Positions 17,851 through 27,493 are shown, counted from the first letter of the stretch. The stretch is 64,000 bases of DNA from Exiguobacterium sp. AM39-5BH (GCF_003467445.1 NZ_QSGS01000004.1:169088-233087), one strand, 5' to 3'. Numbers and translations: made by a program. The notes: generated by a model not told the origin, from the sequence alone.

Positions 17851-19074
17851 TCAATCTTCTTGGTGGAACTGTCCGGCTTTAATAGCGAGGTAAACGGCGG
17901 CACGTTCGGGAAGCGAGACTTGGGTGATATTCGTCAGCTCCTCAATTCGGCGAATTCGGTATAATACCGTGTTCGGATGAATATGAAGGTGAGCGGCGAC
18001 ACGTTTGACGTTCCCGTCAAAATAGAAATACCATTCGAGTGTTGTGACAAGTTCAGTATGGTGCGTCACATCATATGCCTGCAAACGTTCGATGATCGGG
18101 TGTGTCTCAAAACGAAGTTCGATACGTAGGGCCAACTCTGGAACGAGCTGATAGATTCCAATCTGTTCGAACGAGCGTGATGTCGCCAGCTCGAACGGGA
18201 ATTTGCGCCGAAGTGAAGTGACCCGACGTGCTTCTTCCATCGCCGTATAGAGCGTGTCACTCTCGAAAAAACGTCGACTAATGCCAAGACGTGGCTCCGC
18301 TTCGACGAACTTGTCGCGGAGCTGGGTTTCGAAGCGGTCCGCCCACTGTAAGAGCGCCGCTTCTTCCTCAGGCAAGTCCGATTTCATATAATGCCAGACA
18401 AGGAGTTGTGGACCATCGATGGCATGTAAGACGATTTCGATGGCTTGTTGGGTGGCCAAGACGTAAAACAATCGTTCCGCTAATTGCGGCGTGACCGGTT
18501 GGGCACACTCAATCACGGTGAGACGACTTGCGACAGCGATTGGTGCGAGCTCATTCAAGCGTTCACGATGTGAGGCTGACAAGGTGGGGGTCGCCAATAT
18601 CTCTAAAAAGAAACGTTCGAGCTCTGCATCAATGCGTCGTTCGTGCATCGCGATGGTCATCAACAATTTCTTAGCGATGCTTGCCCCTTCCTGTAAGACG
18701 GTGAGTTCTTGTTCAGAAAATGGGGTCGTGCGAGCCAGGCTCCATATATAACCGAGCACATCACCTTGTTGTTTGATGACGACGGCTGCTCGCTCGCCAA
18801 GACCAACGGCCATTCGAGCCGGGATGACGACCGGTGCATCACGGTCAATCACTTCCTGAAGGATTCCGCTTTCCCACAAGTCTTCGATGACCGCCTCCGG
18901 AACGCGGCGGCCAATAATGGTCGCAATTCGAGCCGGATCGGTCGAGTCGGGATGGGTGCTATAGGCGAGTAGCTGATGGTGCCGATTTTCAATCGTGATC
19001 GGGGCCCGGATGGCCTGTCCAATCGCTTCGGCGAGTGTATCGAGTGACTCATAAGATTTCTGCAAAAAAGGCAT
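17851..19074 (-). CDS. adeR: PucR/CdaR-family transcriptional regulator, probable AdeR
   Basis: A 407-residue regulator. An N-terminal sensory part precedes a GGDEF-like middle region and the C-terminal PucR helix-turn-helix (NVKRVAAHLHIHPNTVLYRIRR). In B. subtilis the PucR-type AdeR sits beside ald and activates it in response to L-alanine. The same arrangement here, with a palindrome before the ald promoter, supports that role; effector and target are inferred. GGAGGAATCGAC precedes the ATG. Confidence 0.82.
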   Translation of the reverse strand: MPFLQKSYESLDTLAEAIGQAIRAPITIENRHHQLLAYSTHPDSTDPARIATIIGRRVPEAVIEDLWESGILQEVIDRDAPVVIPARMAVGLGERAAVVIKQQGDVLGYIWSLARTTPFSEQELTVLQEGASIAKKLLMTIAMHERRIDAELERFFLEILATPTLSASHRERLNELAPIAVASRLTVIECAQPVTPQLAERLFYVLATQQAIEIVLHAIDGPQLLVWHYMKSDLPEEEAALLQWADRFETQLRDKFVEAEPRLGISRRFFESDTLYTAMEEARRVTSLRRKFPFELATSRSFEQIGIYQLVPELALRIELRFETHPIIERLQAYDVTHHTELVTTLEWYFYFDGNVKRVAAHLHIHPNTVLYRIRRIEELTNITQVSLPERAAVYLAIKAGQFHQED

Positions 19075-19141
19075 GTCGATTCCTCCTCTCTATCACTATA
19101 CCGTCTCTATTGTGAAAGTTCACAAAAAGATGGTATCGTTT

Positions 19142-19591
19142 TTAAGAGAAGGACGACATGCCTTCGCATTTTACATTAAATCGGGAAAAATAATCCGACG
19201 ACAAGACCGAGTAAGGCCCGATAATGACTTGGAACGGGGTATGACCGACCAATTCATTTAAAATGGGTGTCTCATGCTTAATGCCTTTAAAATAGTCATT
19301 CAATAAACGGGCTTGAAATCCGACCGCCTGACGAACGCCGGTCGCATCATACATGACGATCGTCGCAAATATCAAGGCGAGTGCGAACATGCTAGAGTCG
19401 ATCCCTTCAGTCCGACCGATGACGGTCGCTAAGGCAACGACGGTCGAGGAGTGGGAACTTGGCATCCCGCCTGAGGCAAACATGATTTCTAATTCGAAAT
19501 CTCGTGTTTTAATAAGTTCAGTTATGAGCTTGGCAGCTTGTGCGATGAACCAAGCGAGCAAGGCGGCGAGTAAGGGTTCGTTAAAGAGCAA
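19142..19591 (-). CDS. yuiD: Divergent PAP2 family membrane protein (YuiD)
   Basis: A 149-residue membrane protein with the SGGMPSSHSSTVVALA motif of the divergent PAP2/acid phosphatase-vanadium haloperoxidase family (DUF212) and further helices, including MYDATGVR. The start is a TTG at 19591, 8 bases after AGGAAG, giving the family's usual length of about 150-160 residues and N-terminus. The longer frame upstream lacks this fit. Substrate unknown, probably a membrane-linked phosphate ester. Confidence 0.82.
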   Translation of the reverse strand: MLFNEPLLAALLAWFIAQAAKLITELIKTRDFELEIMFASGGMPSSHSSTVVALATVIGRTEGIDSSMFALALIFATIVMYDATGVRQAVGFQARLLNDYFKGIKHETPILNELVGHTPFQVIIGPYSVLSSDYFSRFNVKCEGMSSFS

Positions 19592-19667
19592 TCGATTCAC
19601 TTCCTGTCTGACAATGGTATCTATCTTATACCCGATTCCGTGATTGGCTAGACGTAAAGTTTTGGTC

Positions 19668-19703
19668 AAAAAAAGCACTCCGAGTATGAACTCGAAATGC
19701 TTT
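19668..19703 (-). terminator. Terminator of trhO
   Basis: Interrupted stem around ACTCG/CGAGT with A/T ends. Seven T residues follow on the minus strand. Confidence 0.78.
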
Positions 19704-19717
19704 CTGGTCGATTTTTG

Positions 19718-20659
19718 TTACCCGACGACGCCTTCAGTTTCCTGAAGTTTGTCCGCGATATTTTCAATGATATAGCGGTTACGTGGATGCTCCTGGCACT
19801 CTTTCGAGCATGAACGCATTTGTTTCGGTTCACACTCTTCACAACAAAAGTGTTGGGCATTGCACACCGGGTTGGCACAATTAACGTAGCGGACCGTCTT
19901 CGTCCCACAGTGCATACACTCAGAAACGATTGACGGATTGACTGTGTTGACCGGGACGTTGATGCGCTCGTCAAAAACGTAAAGCTCGCCTTCCCAGTCC
20001 TCACCTTTCGTGGCTTCGTCTTTGCCGTACATGACGACGCCGCCTTTAAGGTGGAAAATGTTATCGTGACCTTGGTCACGCATGTATGCGGTAAATTTCT
20101 CGCAACGGACGCCTCCGGTACAGTACGTGAGTAACGTTTTCCCTTCGTAGAGGTCCTTGTTCTCTTCGAGCCAATCGGGCATGTAACGAGAAGCCTCTAC
20201 ATCGATTTTGATCGCGTTTTTAAAGTGACCAAGATCGTACTCGTAGTTGTTACGAACGTCGAGGATGACGACATCGTCGCGATTCATCATTTCTTTCCAT
20301 TCTGCCGGTTCGAGGTACGCCCCGTGTTGTTTCGGCACGTCGAACTCACCATCAAAGCGCCACGTCACAAGCTCTTTCTTATGACGGACAAACATTTTCG
20401 AGAACGCATGCTCTTCGACTTCATCGATTTTGAACTCGATGTCGCTAAAGAGCGGGTTCGCTTTCAAGTCGTTCATGTACTGCTCGGTCTGTTCCCAAGT
20501 CCCAGAGCACGTCCCATTAATTCCTTCGGAAGAAATTAAGATGCGTCCTTTGATGCCGAGGTCTTTGCAATACTTGAGGTGCTCTTGTGTGAGCGTTTCA
20601 GGGTCTTCGATATTGACGTACTTATAGTACAGTAAGACCCGCATTGGTTTTGTTTCCAT
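19718..20659 (-). CDS. trhO: tRNA uridine(34) hydroxylase (rhodanese-like YbfQ/YceA)
   Basis: A 313-residue protein of the TrhO family, which hydroxylates U34 of tRNAs in an oxygen-dependent way on the route to 5-methoxyuridine. It has the N-terminal acylphosphatase-like region, a rhodanese domain with VILDVRNNYEY and the active cysteine in YCTGGVRCEK, and a C-terminal Cys-rich tail (CMHCGTK, CANPVCNAQHFCCEEC) that probably binds zinc. The start at 20659 follows GGGGAG; the upstream extension has no SD. Confidence 0.9.
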   Translation of the reverse strand: METKPMRVLLYYKYVNIEDPETLTQEHLKYCKDLGIKGRILISSEGINGTCSGTWEQTEQYMNDLKANPLFSDIEFKIDEVEEHAFSKMFVRHKKELVTWRFDGEFDVPKQHGAYLEPAEWKEMMNRDDVVILDVRNNYEYDLGHFKNAIKIDVEASRYMPDWLEENKDLYEGKTLLTYCTGGVRCEKFTAYMRDQGHDNIFHLKGGVVMYGKDEATKGEDWEGELYVFDERINVPVNTVNPSIVSECMHCGTKTVRYVNCANPVCNAQHFCCEECEPKQMRSCSKECQEHPRNRYIIENIADKLQETEGVVG

Positions 20660-20884
20660 GTGTGTTACTCCCCTGTGTTCAGTTTTTTGCAGGAAAACGA
20701 ACGTTGGGTTGTGTCGTTCGACAAATGGACTTGCCTGCAACCACAAGTCCATATTATATGATAGATATCACAATCAAATTTCGCAAATACTTTTTATTTT
20801 TTTTCGGAGTAGGGAAGCGAGATGCGTCTTCCTGAGCGAAATCGGGTAAACAGCTTATAACGAAAGTCGAAGGTGGAAACAGAT

Positions 20885-21526
20885 ATGCTCACATCACTCG
20901 AACAGCGCATTATCCAATTGATTGAATGGCTTCAAGAACTGCCGGGAGGACCATGGGCCGGTCTTGGAGCGCCATTCTTAGAAGCGATTTTTCCATTTCT
21001 TCCACTCGTCCTTATCATCTCTGCCAATGCGGCCACATACGGTTTTTGGCTAGGAAGCTTCCTTTCATGGATTGGTAACCTGCTCGGAACGGTTCTTGTG
21101 TTCACGGCCGTTCGTTATGTCTTCCGCAAACCGATGACGCGGTGGCTCAAAAAACATAAACAAGGCGTCTATTGGCTCGAGCGGATCAATCATATGAGTC
21201 CGGTCTCCCTTGGGTTTCTCTATTCGCTGCCATTTATTCCGGTCAGCTTAATCACTTACTTACTCGCGTTGATTCAAATGCCGATTCGCACGTTTGTCTT
21301 AGCGGCTGGGTTCGGAAAACTGTTGGTCGTCATCATCTTTTCCGTCATCGGCGATCAATGGGAAGAATTTATCCAAAGTCCGTTCCGCTTAACAATGCTA
21401 GGTCTCTTATTGTTCGTCCTGTGGGCAATCAGTCGTGGACTTGAAGAACTGCTTAAGCGACGCGCTTTCAAAAAACGGAACGAACAGCTTACACGGGAAC
21501 GTCAAACAAAACGTCATACGACTTGA
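20885..21526 (+). CDS. TVP38/TMEM64 family (DedA-like) membrane protein
   Basis: A 213-residue protein with about five TM helices and the family's re-entrant core (GLGAPFLEAIFPFLPLVLII, GNLLGTVLVF, LYSLPFIPVSLITYLLAL). A basic C-terminal tail (residues about 190-213) is cytosolic. DedA/TVP38 proteins are linked to undecaprenyl-phosphate or phospholipid flipping. AAGGTGG lies 8 bases before the ATG at 20885. Confidence 0.85.
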   Translation: MLTSLEQRIIQLIEWLQELPGGPWAGLGAPFLEAIFPFLPLVLIISANAATYGFWLGSFLSWIGNLLGTVLVFTAVRYVFRKPMTRWLKKHKQGVYWLERINHMSPVSLGFLYSLPFIPVSLITYLLALIQMPIRTFVLAAGFGKLLVVIIFSVIGDQWEEFIQSPFRLTMLGLLLFVLWAISRGLEELLKRRAFKKRNEQLTRERQTKRHTT

Positions 21527-21550
21527 AGCATGAGCTTCAAAGGGTCGTAT
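21516..21550. terminator. Hairpin between convergent genes
   Basis: ATACGAC..TTGAAGC pairs with GCTTCAA..GTCGTAT across an ATGA loop, between the TVP38 gene and metT. Confidence 0.7.
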
Positions 21551-21553
21551 TCA

Positions 21554-22837
21554 TTAAAAACGTTTTTTTAAGCGAGGGAAATTGAACGCAATCGCCAGTC
21601 CACCGCAAATAAAAAGCAAGAACGGATAGAACATGTACGGCACAAGCGCCGGCGAAGCCGTGTTGGTCAGTTCGGCCGCAATGAGAAGCTGTGCCCCATA
21701 TGGCAACAATCCTTGGACGGCACATGAGAAAATGTCGAGCACAGTCGCGGACTTTTTACGCTCGATATCATACGTATCGGCGATATTAGCAGCAAGAGGG
21801 CCAGCCACGAGAATCGAGATTGTATTGTTCGCTGTCGCGACGTTAATCGCACTTACTAGTCCTGCGATACTCCATTCAGCGCCAACCCGTTTTTGAATCC
21901 GAGACGTCAGTGCGTCACGCAGATAGGTTAGGCCACCGTTATGTGAGATCAGACCGACGAGCCCTCCCATGAGAAGCGTCAGAAGAGAAATTTCAGCCAT
22001 ACCCATTATACCTTCCGCTAAGGCACTAACATATGTCGTGACGGCTAAGCTTCCATCCAAAAGGCCGATGATTCCGGTGAGCGCGATTCCGCCGAGTAAG
22101 ACAAGAATGACGTTCAGTCCCGTCAAAGCAAATAGGATGACCGCGAGATATGGAATCAGTTTATACCATTCAAATGCTGCCGCTTCGATAATTGATTCTC
22201 CACTCGATAAGACCGATAAGATCACAGTCGTGAGGATAGCGGCCGGAAGAACAATCCAAAAGTTCGTTCGAAACTTATCACGCATATTCGTGCGTTGGGT
22301 CCGGACCGCCGCGATTGTCGTATCTGAGATAAACGATAAGTTATCCCCGAACATCGCACCTCCGACGACGGCCGCAGCCGCGATGGCGATGTTGACGCCG
22401 CTCTCTTCGTGGATCCCGAGGGCGATTGGGGCGAGGGCGGCGATCGTGCCGGTCGATGTCCCCATCGCCATCGAGATGAATGCCGCGATGACGAACAGAC
22501 CGCTTAATAAAAGCGATGGCGGTAGTAACGTCAGTGCCGCATTGACGGTCGCGTCAATCGCACCGATTGCTTCAGCTACGCTCGAAAATGCGCCAGCGAG
22601 CAAGAAAATGAAAATCATGATGATAATGCTTGGATTTCCGGCTCCTTGGGCGACGCGTTCGACTGTCTGAGTAACACTTCCTTTCGTCATCATTGCCGCG
22701 ACAATGAGTGCGATCATGGCTGCAATCAAGACGGGAAATTTATAAAAGTCATCATAGTAGATGCCTGCCCCGATAAAGAAGACGAGGAAAACGAGCAAAG
22801 GTAGAAGTGCCCATTTGTTAGCTGATGGTTGTTCCAT
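21554..22837 (-). CDS. metT: NhaC-superfamily transporter under a SAM riboswitch, probable methionine transporter MetT
   Basis: A 427-residue protein with about 11-12 TM helices of the NhaC/Na+:H+ antiporter superfamily (family regions MAMGTSTGTIAALAPIALGI, GAMFGDNLSFISDTTIAA, NNTISILVAGPLAANIA). A SAM-I riboswitch with terminator lies directly upstream. S-box-controlled NhaC-type proteins were proposed by comparative genomics to be methionine transporters (MetT). I therefore favour methionine uptake over generic Na+/H+ exchange. GAGGTG precedes the ATG at 22837. Confidence 0.8.
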   Translation of the reverse strand: MEQPSANKWALLPLLVFLVFFIGAGIYYDDFYKFPVLIAAMIALIVAAMMTKGSVTQTVERVAQGAGNPSIIIMIFIFLLAGAFSSVAEAIGAIDATVNAALTLLPPSLLLSGLFVIAAFISMAMGTSTGTIAALAPIALGIHEESGVNIAIAAAAVVGGAMFGDNLSFISDTTIAAVRTQRTNMRDKFRTNFWIVLPAAILTTVILSVLSSGESIIEAAAFEWYKLIPYLAVILFALTGLNVILVLLGGIALTGIIGLLDGSLAVTTYVSALAEGIMGMAEISLLTLLMGGLVGLISHNGGLTYLRDALTSRIQKRVGAEWSIAGLVSAINVATANNTISILVAGPLAANIADTYDIERKKSATVLDIFSCAVQGLLPYGAQLLIAAELTNTASPALVPYMFYPFLLFICGGLAIAFNFPRLKKRF

Positions 22838-22866
22838 TTGATTCACCTCATTCATAAAAGTAAACA

Positions 22867-22891
22867 GAGAGCCTTTCGAAAAAAGGCTCTC
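22867..22891 (-). terminator. Riboswitch expression-platform terminator
   Basis: GAGAGCCTTT/AAAGGCTCTC stem between the SAM aptamer and metT. The T tract behind it is modest (TGTTTACTTTT). Confidence 0.75.
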
Positions 22892-22911
22892 CTGTACAAG
22901 AAACACTTTTT

Positions 22912-23005
22912 TTCATCTTTCGAGCCGATCGCTCGCTGGATTTGGCACAAGTTACCCGCTGCCGAGACGTCACTGGGCCAGTCCCTCAGTCTCTCTTGAT
23001 AAAAA
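22912..23005 (-). ncRNA. SAM-I (S-box) riboswitch
   Basis: On the minus strand the RNA contains ATCAAGAGAG, then GAGGGACTGGCCC, CTCGGCAGC, a GTGCCAAATCC-type segment and CGAAAGATGA, in the order and spacing of the S-box consensus. A P1 helix can form from the TTTTTTATC and GAT-AAAAAA flanks. It should bind S-adenosylmethionine and end transcription at the hairpin 22867-22891 when methionine is plentiful. TTGACA at about 23067 may be the -35 box. Confidence 0.9.
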
Positions 23006-23074
23006 ATTGTGATATTTAGTTATAAGGACACGTTTCCTAACGTACCTGTTTGATATCAGCTTGTCAATAGCAAA

Positions 23075-23097
23075 CCCCCACGTGGGAAACGTGGGGG
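23075..23097 (-). terminator. Terminator of the diguanylate cyclase gene
   Basis: CCCCCACGT/ACGTGGGGG stem with a 5-base loop. A short T stretch follows on the minus strand. Confidence 0.8.
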
Positions 23098-23101
23098 AGA
23101 G

Positions 23102-24781
23102 TCAGGTCGTTAAGAAATTGTAATGGGCAACGCGGTTGCGTCCGGCATATTTCCCGCCGACATAGAGCGCCCGGTCAGCATTACGAATCGTATCGTCGAG
23201 ACGTTTGTCCCCGAACGTTTGAATCGTGTCGATACCAATTGAAGCGGTCACCGGGATGTCAATTCCATCGACGTGGAACGGTTTGTTCTCGATTTGTTGA
23301 CGGATGCGTTCGGCAATCTCGACGGCGGGTTCGACATCGCAGTGGTTCAATAGCAAGATGAACTCTTCACCCCCGTAACGGGCGGCGAAATCGTCGGTAC
23401 GGAGCACTTGACGGATTCGCCGTCCAAATTCTTGGAGCACACTGTCCCCAACTTGGTGGCCGTGCGTATCGTTAATCTTTTTGAAAAAGTCGATATCGAG
23501 CATCGCGACGGAAATCGGATACATCGAGTGGTCGGAGATTTGTTGAATTCCATATTCATAAAAAGCCCGGGCATTGGCCAGCAACGTCAGGCTGTCTGTT
23601 CGGCTCTCTGTATAGAGACGGTCTCGTTCATGACAACGACTGATCGTCCGGTTGAATGACTTGAGCAGTTTGACGATTTCACGCTGGATAATGAGAGGAT
23701 AGCCGTAAATGTGTTCACCTGTCATGACAAGCCATGTGCGAATCCCTTCGATTTCTTCGGAGCGAACCGAGATAAAACTATGGTAGTCGTCATAGAACTC
23801 GTTCGACAGCGGGGCGTCCCATTCAAAGCGCATCTCATATTCGATCGAAGCTTCGTTCGGATAGATTGCATCGAGTAAATCGAAGACGACATGACGATCG
23901 ATGGGCTGGCGTGTTTTCAAGTCAAAATAGAGCGTCTGATCAAACAATTTGAACTCGACGAACCCTTCATCATATTGATTGAGTCGTTCACATTGACTGA
24001 GAAACACTTCAATCGCTTGCGCTTCACTCTGCGATAACGAGACGGCTTCTTTTGCTTCATCATATTGTTCAATCAACGATTTGAAGGCGTCCTGTCGACC
24101 TTTTTGAATGAGGAGCCGCTTGATAAAGAATGTGAGAGCGGCGGCGATACTGCTGACGACGAGCAAATTCGTCTCCCGGAAGAGAGAGGCCGCCAAAATG
24201 AAGACGAAACTGACGATATACGTGTAAAACGCGATGCTTAAAAAGTCGCGGACCGGGATGTCGACACGGAACCACCAACCGACTTGATATTTCTGGACGA
24301 CTGTATTCAAGAGGATGGCGACGATCAAACCGGCTAGTGGAAGGAACGAGTCTTGGGAATAAAAGCCGAGACCGGTCTCACCGCCAAGCGCCAAGTACAC
24401 ACTGGCCGGAATGGCGATTTCCAAAAAAGAAGTAATGGCGTTCCACGGATACGTGAAGCGAAAACGCCGAAGCGCGACGCGCGGTTTCAAGTTGACAAAC
24501 TGGAAGACAAGAAGACCGATTTGATTGACGAACAGCGCCGTCTCAAAATCGAAGAATAAGAAAATGATTAAAACGATGCTTTCCGAAAAGGTAAAATAGA
24601 CGCCTTTCCGTTCAATGGAGTCCATTTGAAAAATGACGACAAGTAATGCGATCAAGATGAAGGATAGCGGATCGATGGCAGGCATGTTCAACACACCTGT
24701 CGCAAATAAGGAAATTGTCAAAAGGAATAATACACTCCAAATACTCCAACCGAGGGCGGACATCTTACGAAAATGGTTCAT
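23102..24781 (-). CDS. Membrane-bound diguanylate cyclase (GGDEF)
   Basis: A 559-residue protein. About eight N-terminal TM helices (1 to ~215) carry the sensor part, followed by a linker and a C-terminal GGDEF domain with the active GGEEF signature (ARYGGEEFILLL) and an intact RxxD inhibitory site (RTDD) five residues before it. It should make c-di-GMP from two GTP at the membrane. No EAL domain is present. AGGAGGG lies 5 bases before the ATG. The window also holds a YajQ protein, a reported c-di-GMP binder. Confidence 0.9.
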   Translation of the reverse strand: MNHFRKMSALGWSIWSVLFLLTISLFATGVLNMPAIDPLSFILIALLVVIFQMDSIERKGVYFTFSESIVLIIFLFFDFETALFVNQIGLLVFQFVNLKPRVALRRFRFTYPWNAITSFLEIAIPASVYLALGGETGLGFYSQDSFLPLAGLIVAILLNTVVQKYQVGWWFRVDIPVRDFLSIAFYTYIVSFVFILAASLFRETNLLVVSSIAAALTFFIKRLLIQKGRQDAFKSLIEQYDEAKEAVSLSQSEAQAIEVFLSQCERLNQYDEGFVEFKLFDQTLYFDLKTRQPIDRHVVFDLLDAIYPNEASIEYEMRFEWDAPLSNEFYDDYHSFISVRSEEIEGIRTWLVMTGEHIYGYPLIIQREIVKLLKSFNRTISRCHERDRLYTESRTDSLTLLANARAFYEYGIQQISDHSMYPISVAMLDIDFFKKINDTHGHQVGDSVLQEFGRRIRQVLRTDDFAARYGGEEFILLLNHCDVEPAVEIAERIRQQIENKPFHVDGIDIPVTASIGIDTIQTFGDKRLDDTIRNADRALYVGGKYAGRNRVAHYNFLTT

Positions 24782-24882
24782 AATTCCCTCCTATGTGGGA
24801 AAAATTCAATTATGTATGGTAGGAGATTCGGTACAACCATGCCCGAGTCCTGCCTATCCATCATAATGGCGGAATTCTAGCA

Positions 24883-24911
24883 TTGAGTCTATATGAAATT
24901 TCCTCTATAAT
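24883..24911 (+). promoter_or_regulatory. Sigma-A promoter of the argS T-box leader
   Basis: TTGAGT (24883-24888), 17-base spacer, perfect TATAAT (24906-24911), about 25 bases before the T-box leader. Confidence 0.8.
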
Positions 24912-24934
24912 GAAATTGCTTTTAACCACATAGA

Positions 24935-25173
24935 CGAAAGTCGATGAAAAAGAGAGTAACGATTGTTCCGTCAACAAAGCGACCTAGGGATTGGTGAGAG
25001 CCTAGGCTGACAAACATCGCGAAACGCACTTTTGAGATGCTATCCGAACTTAAGTAGGCGTAGCCGGGGGACCCCCGTTATCACCGATAAAGCGGTCTGC
25101 GTCAAGCAGGCAAGAAGAGTGGTACCGCGGGCCAGCCCGTCTCTTTGCATCTGTGCAAAGGGCGTTTTTTTTA
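24935..25173 (+). ncRNA. T-box riboswitch controlling argS (specifier CGC, Arg)
   Basis: Leader with GAGAGTAAC at the base of stem I, the GGTGAGAG element, GCGAAA-CGC-ACTTTTGAG (specifier CGC, Arg, at 25025-25027), the T-box TGGTACCGCGG (25120-25130) and a terminator (CTTTGCA/TGCAAAG then T8, to 25172). Uncharged tRNA-Arg should stabilise the antiterminator and allow argS transcription. The variable T-box base U fits discriminator A of the tRNA-Arg(ACG) at 63548-63624. This explains the 418-base gap before argS. Confidence 0.93.
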
Positions 25174-25200
25174 TGAGAAATTTATTAAGGAGGAATTAGA

Positions 25201-26880
25201 ATGAGTTATGAACGCAAATATGCGGAAGCCTTGTCCCGTGTCATCGGGGACGAGTTGACGCTCGACCAGATTGAAGCTCTAATTGAAAAACCGAAACATG
25301 AGGCACACGGGGACCTTGCTTTCCCATGTTTCCAACTCGCGAAAGCTTATCGGAAAGCACCGGTCATGATTGCAACGGAGATCTCGAACGAGTTGAATGA
25401 TGAGCTATTCACGAAAGTCGAGGCGGCCGGCCCATATGTGAACGTCTTCTTGAGCCGTGACGTCGTCTCACAAGAAATCATCAACACGGTGCTCGATGAG
25501 AAGTCTGATTACGCAACACATGCGACGCGTAACGAGACGATCGTCACCGATTTCTCATCACCGAACATCGCCAAACCGTTCTCGATGGGACACCTCGTTC
25601 GACGGTGATTGGGAATGCCATCAACCAGATTGCCCGTAAAAACGGCTATGACGTCGTCGGCATCAACACCTTGGGGACTGGGGAACACAGTTTGGGAAAC
25701 TGATGGTCGCCTATAAAAAATGGGGCGACGAGGAAGCGGTGCGGGCACATCCGATTGCCGAGCTCTTGAAGCTCTATGTCCACTTCCACGAAGAAGCGAA
25801 GACGCAACCGGAACTTGAAGATGAAGGCCGTGCGTGGTTCAAGAAACTTGAAGACGGCAACGAGGAAGCGACTGAGCTTTGGACGTGGTTCCGCGAGGAG
25901 TCACTCAAAGAGTTCCAAAAAGTATATGATCTCCTCGGTGTCGAATTCGAGAGCTTTAACGGGGAAGCGTTCTATAATGATAAGATGGATCGAATCGTCG
26001 CCATGCTCGAAGAGAAGAACCTTCTTGTCGAAAGTGAAGGAGCGATGGTCGTCTCCCTCGAAGACGAGAACTTGCCGCCATGTTTGATCAAAAAGAAAGA
26101 TGGCGCCACGCTCTATGCGACACGCGACTTGGCAGCTGCGTCTATCGCCATGAGACGTACAATTTCGTCCAAGCGAACTACGTCGTCGGCGGCGAGCAGG
26201 CACTTCACTTTAAGCAACTGTTCTCAGTCCTCCGTAAACTCGGCTACGACTTCGTCGATGGCATGCACCACGTGCCGTTCGGCTTGATTTTGCAAGAAGG
26301 GAAGAAGATGTCGACACGTAAAGGTCGCATCGTCTTGCTCGAGGAAGTGTTGAAAGAGGCAATCGAGAAAGCTCAAGGCAACATCGCGCAGAAGAACCCG
26401 GAACTTGCGAACGCGGACGACGTGGCACGCATGGTCGGTGTCGGCGCGGTCATCTTCCACGATTTGAAGAATGAACGCATCAACAACATCGAGTTCGACC
26501 TCGATAGCATGCTCAAATTCGAAGGTGAGACGGGCCCGTACGTGCAGTACACGAACGCGCGCGCGAACTCGCTCCTTCGTAAAGGCAACTACGACGGCTC
26601 GACGTTTACGGGTGCGAACGACGATCACACGTGGGGCGTCGTGACGATGCTCAACGCCTTCCCGCACGTGATCACACGTGCCCACGAGCGCCGTGAACCG
26701 TCAATCATTAGCCGTTACGTCCTCGACTTGGCGCAATCGTTCAACAAGTATTATGGCCATGTCCGTGTTCTTGAAGAAGATGCAGGCAAACAGTCACGTC
26801 TCGCCCTCGTCAAAGCCGTGACGATCGTGTTGACAGAAGGACTCCGATTGATCGGTGTTCAAGCTCCAGAAGAAATGTAA
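25201..26880 (+). CDS. argS: Arginine--tRNA ligase (three single-base frameshifts)
   Basis: Class-I arginyl-tRNA synthetase, about 560 residues when repaired, charging tRNA-Arg. It has the N-terminal Arg_tRNA_synt_N domain, the HIGH-like [13 protein letters not shown], the KMSTRKG loop and the DALR anticodon domain ending in the typical PEEM. AAGGAGG precedes the ATG. Three bases are missing, near 25596 (CACCTCGTTCG), 25667 (AACACCTT) and 26139 (GCTGCGTC). Each time the conserved protein resumes exactly one frame over. An essential single-copy enzyme cannot be inactive, so I regard them as sequencing errors. Confidence 0.93.
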
Positions 26881-26887
26881 GGACCAC

Positions 26888-26913
26888 AAAAGGGACCTCG
26901 CGAGGTCCCTTTT
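26888..26913. terminator. Bidirectional terminator
   Basis: Perfect 26-bp palindrome AAAAGGGACCTCG and complement, between the convergent argS and phosphoesterase genes. Confidence 0.88.
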
Positions 26914-26914
26914 C

Positions 26915-27493
26915 TTATGCTTTCATGCGGGTGACGGTCCGCGCTTTCGTGTCGTACAAACACCACTCGCGGTCGAAGATGACGGCGCCGACGTTGATGA
27001 CGTAACGCTTTTTCTTGAGCTGGAACGGCTTTCCGATTTCCCAGGGAATCGAGCGACCTTTCCGGTAAATCCCCGGAATATGGCTGTGGCCGATAAAGAC
27101 GAGTGGATACTTGCCTTTCTCGACAATCGGTTCCCAGTCCGGGCTCCATTTCACTTGATGACCGTGCAAGAACAGCGCCTCGTCGAGCGTCGTCTGCTCC
27201 GGTAATAAGGCGATGCGTGTCTTGACCGGGTGCGGCACGACGAGCACCTCGTCAATCCGCTCTTCTTGATTGCCGCGCAGACTCGGGAAGGTGAGGAGCG
27301 CCTCATAGTCCGGGTCGAAGGTTACGACGTCGGACACATCATGGAAGCGCTCGTTCCGTCGTTTCTTACCGATGTGGCATTCATATAAATCGCCTAGACA
27401 AAGAATGTGCTCCGTCTCGCTTCGGACCGACTCGAGCACGGCTTTCAAATCATCAAACGAGCCATGCGGGTCACTGATGATGGCGAGTTTCAT
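26915..27493 (-). CDS. Metallophosphoesterase
   Basis: A 192-residue calcineurin-type phosphoesterase with the full metal-binding set: SDPHG, GDLYE, GNQEE, HGHQ and GHSH. It is short, like YfcE/YmdB-type enzymes, and should bind two divalent metals and cleave phosphomono- or diesters in the cytosol. Substrate unknown. It overlaps the upstream yajQ by 4 bp, so the two form one operon. Confidence 0.88.
   Translation of the reverse strand: MKLAIISDPHGSFDDLKAVLESVRSETEHILCLGDLYECHIGKKRRNERFHDVSDVVTFDPDYEALLTFPSLRGNQEERIDEVLVVPHPVKTRIALLPEQTTLDEALFLHGHQVKWSPDWEPIVEKGKYPLVFIGHSHIPGIYRKGRSIPWEIGKPFQLKKKRYVINVGAVIFDREWCLYDTKARTVTRMKA

Noticed and set aside
21969..22670. 233-codon plus-strand ORF inside metT
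   Set aside because: Antisense to conserved TM helices; no SD and no family match recognisable.
21554..22837. Plain Na+/H+ antiporter NhaC
   Set aside because: The upstream S-box points to methionine transport within the same superfamily.
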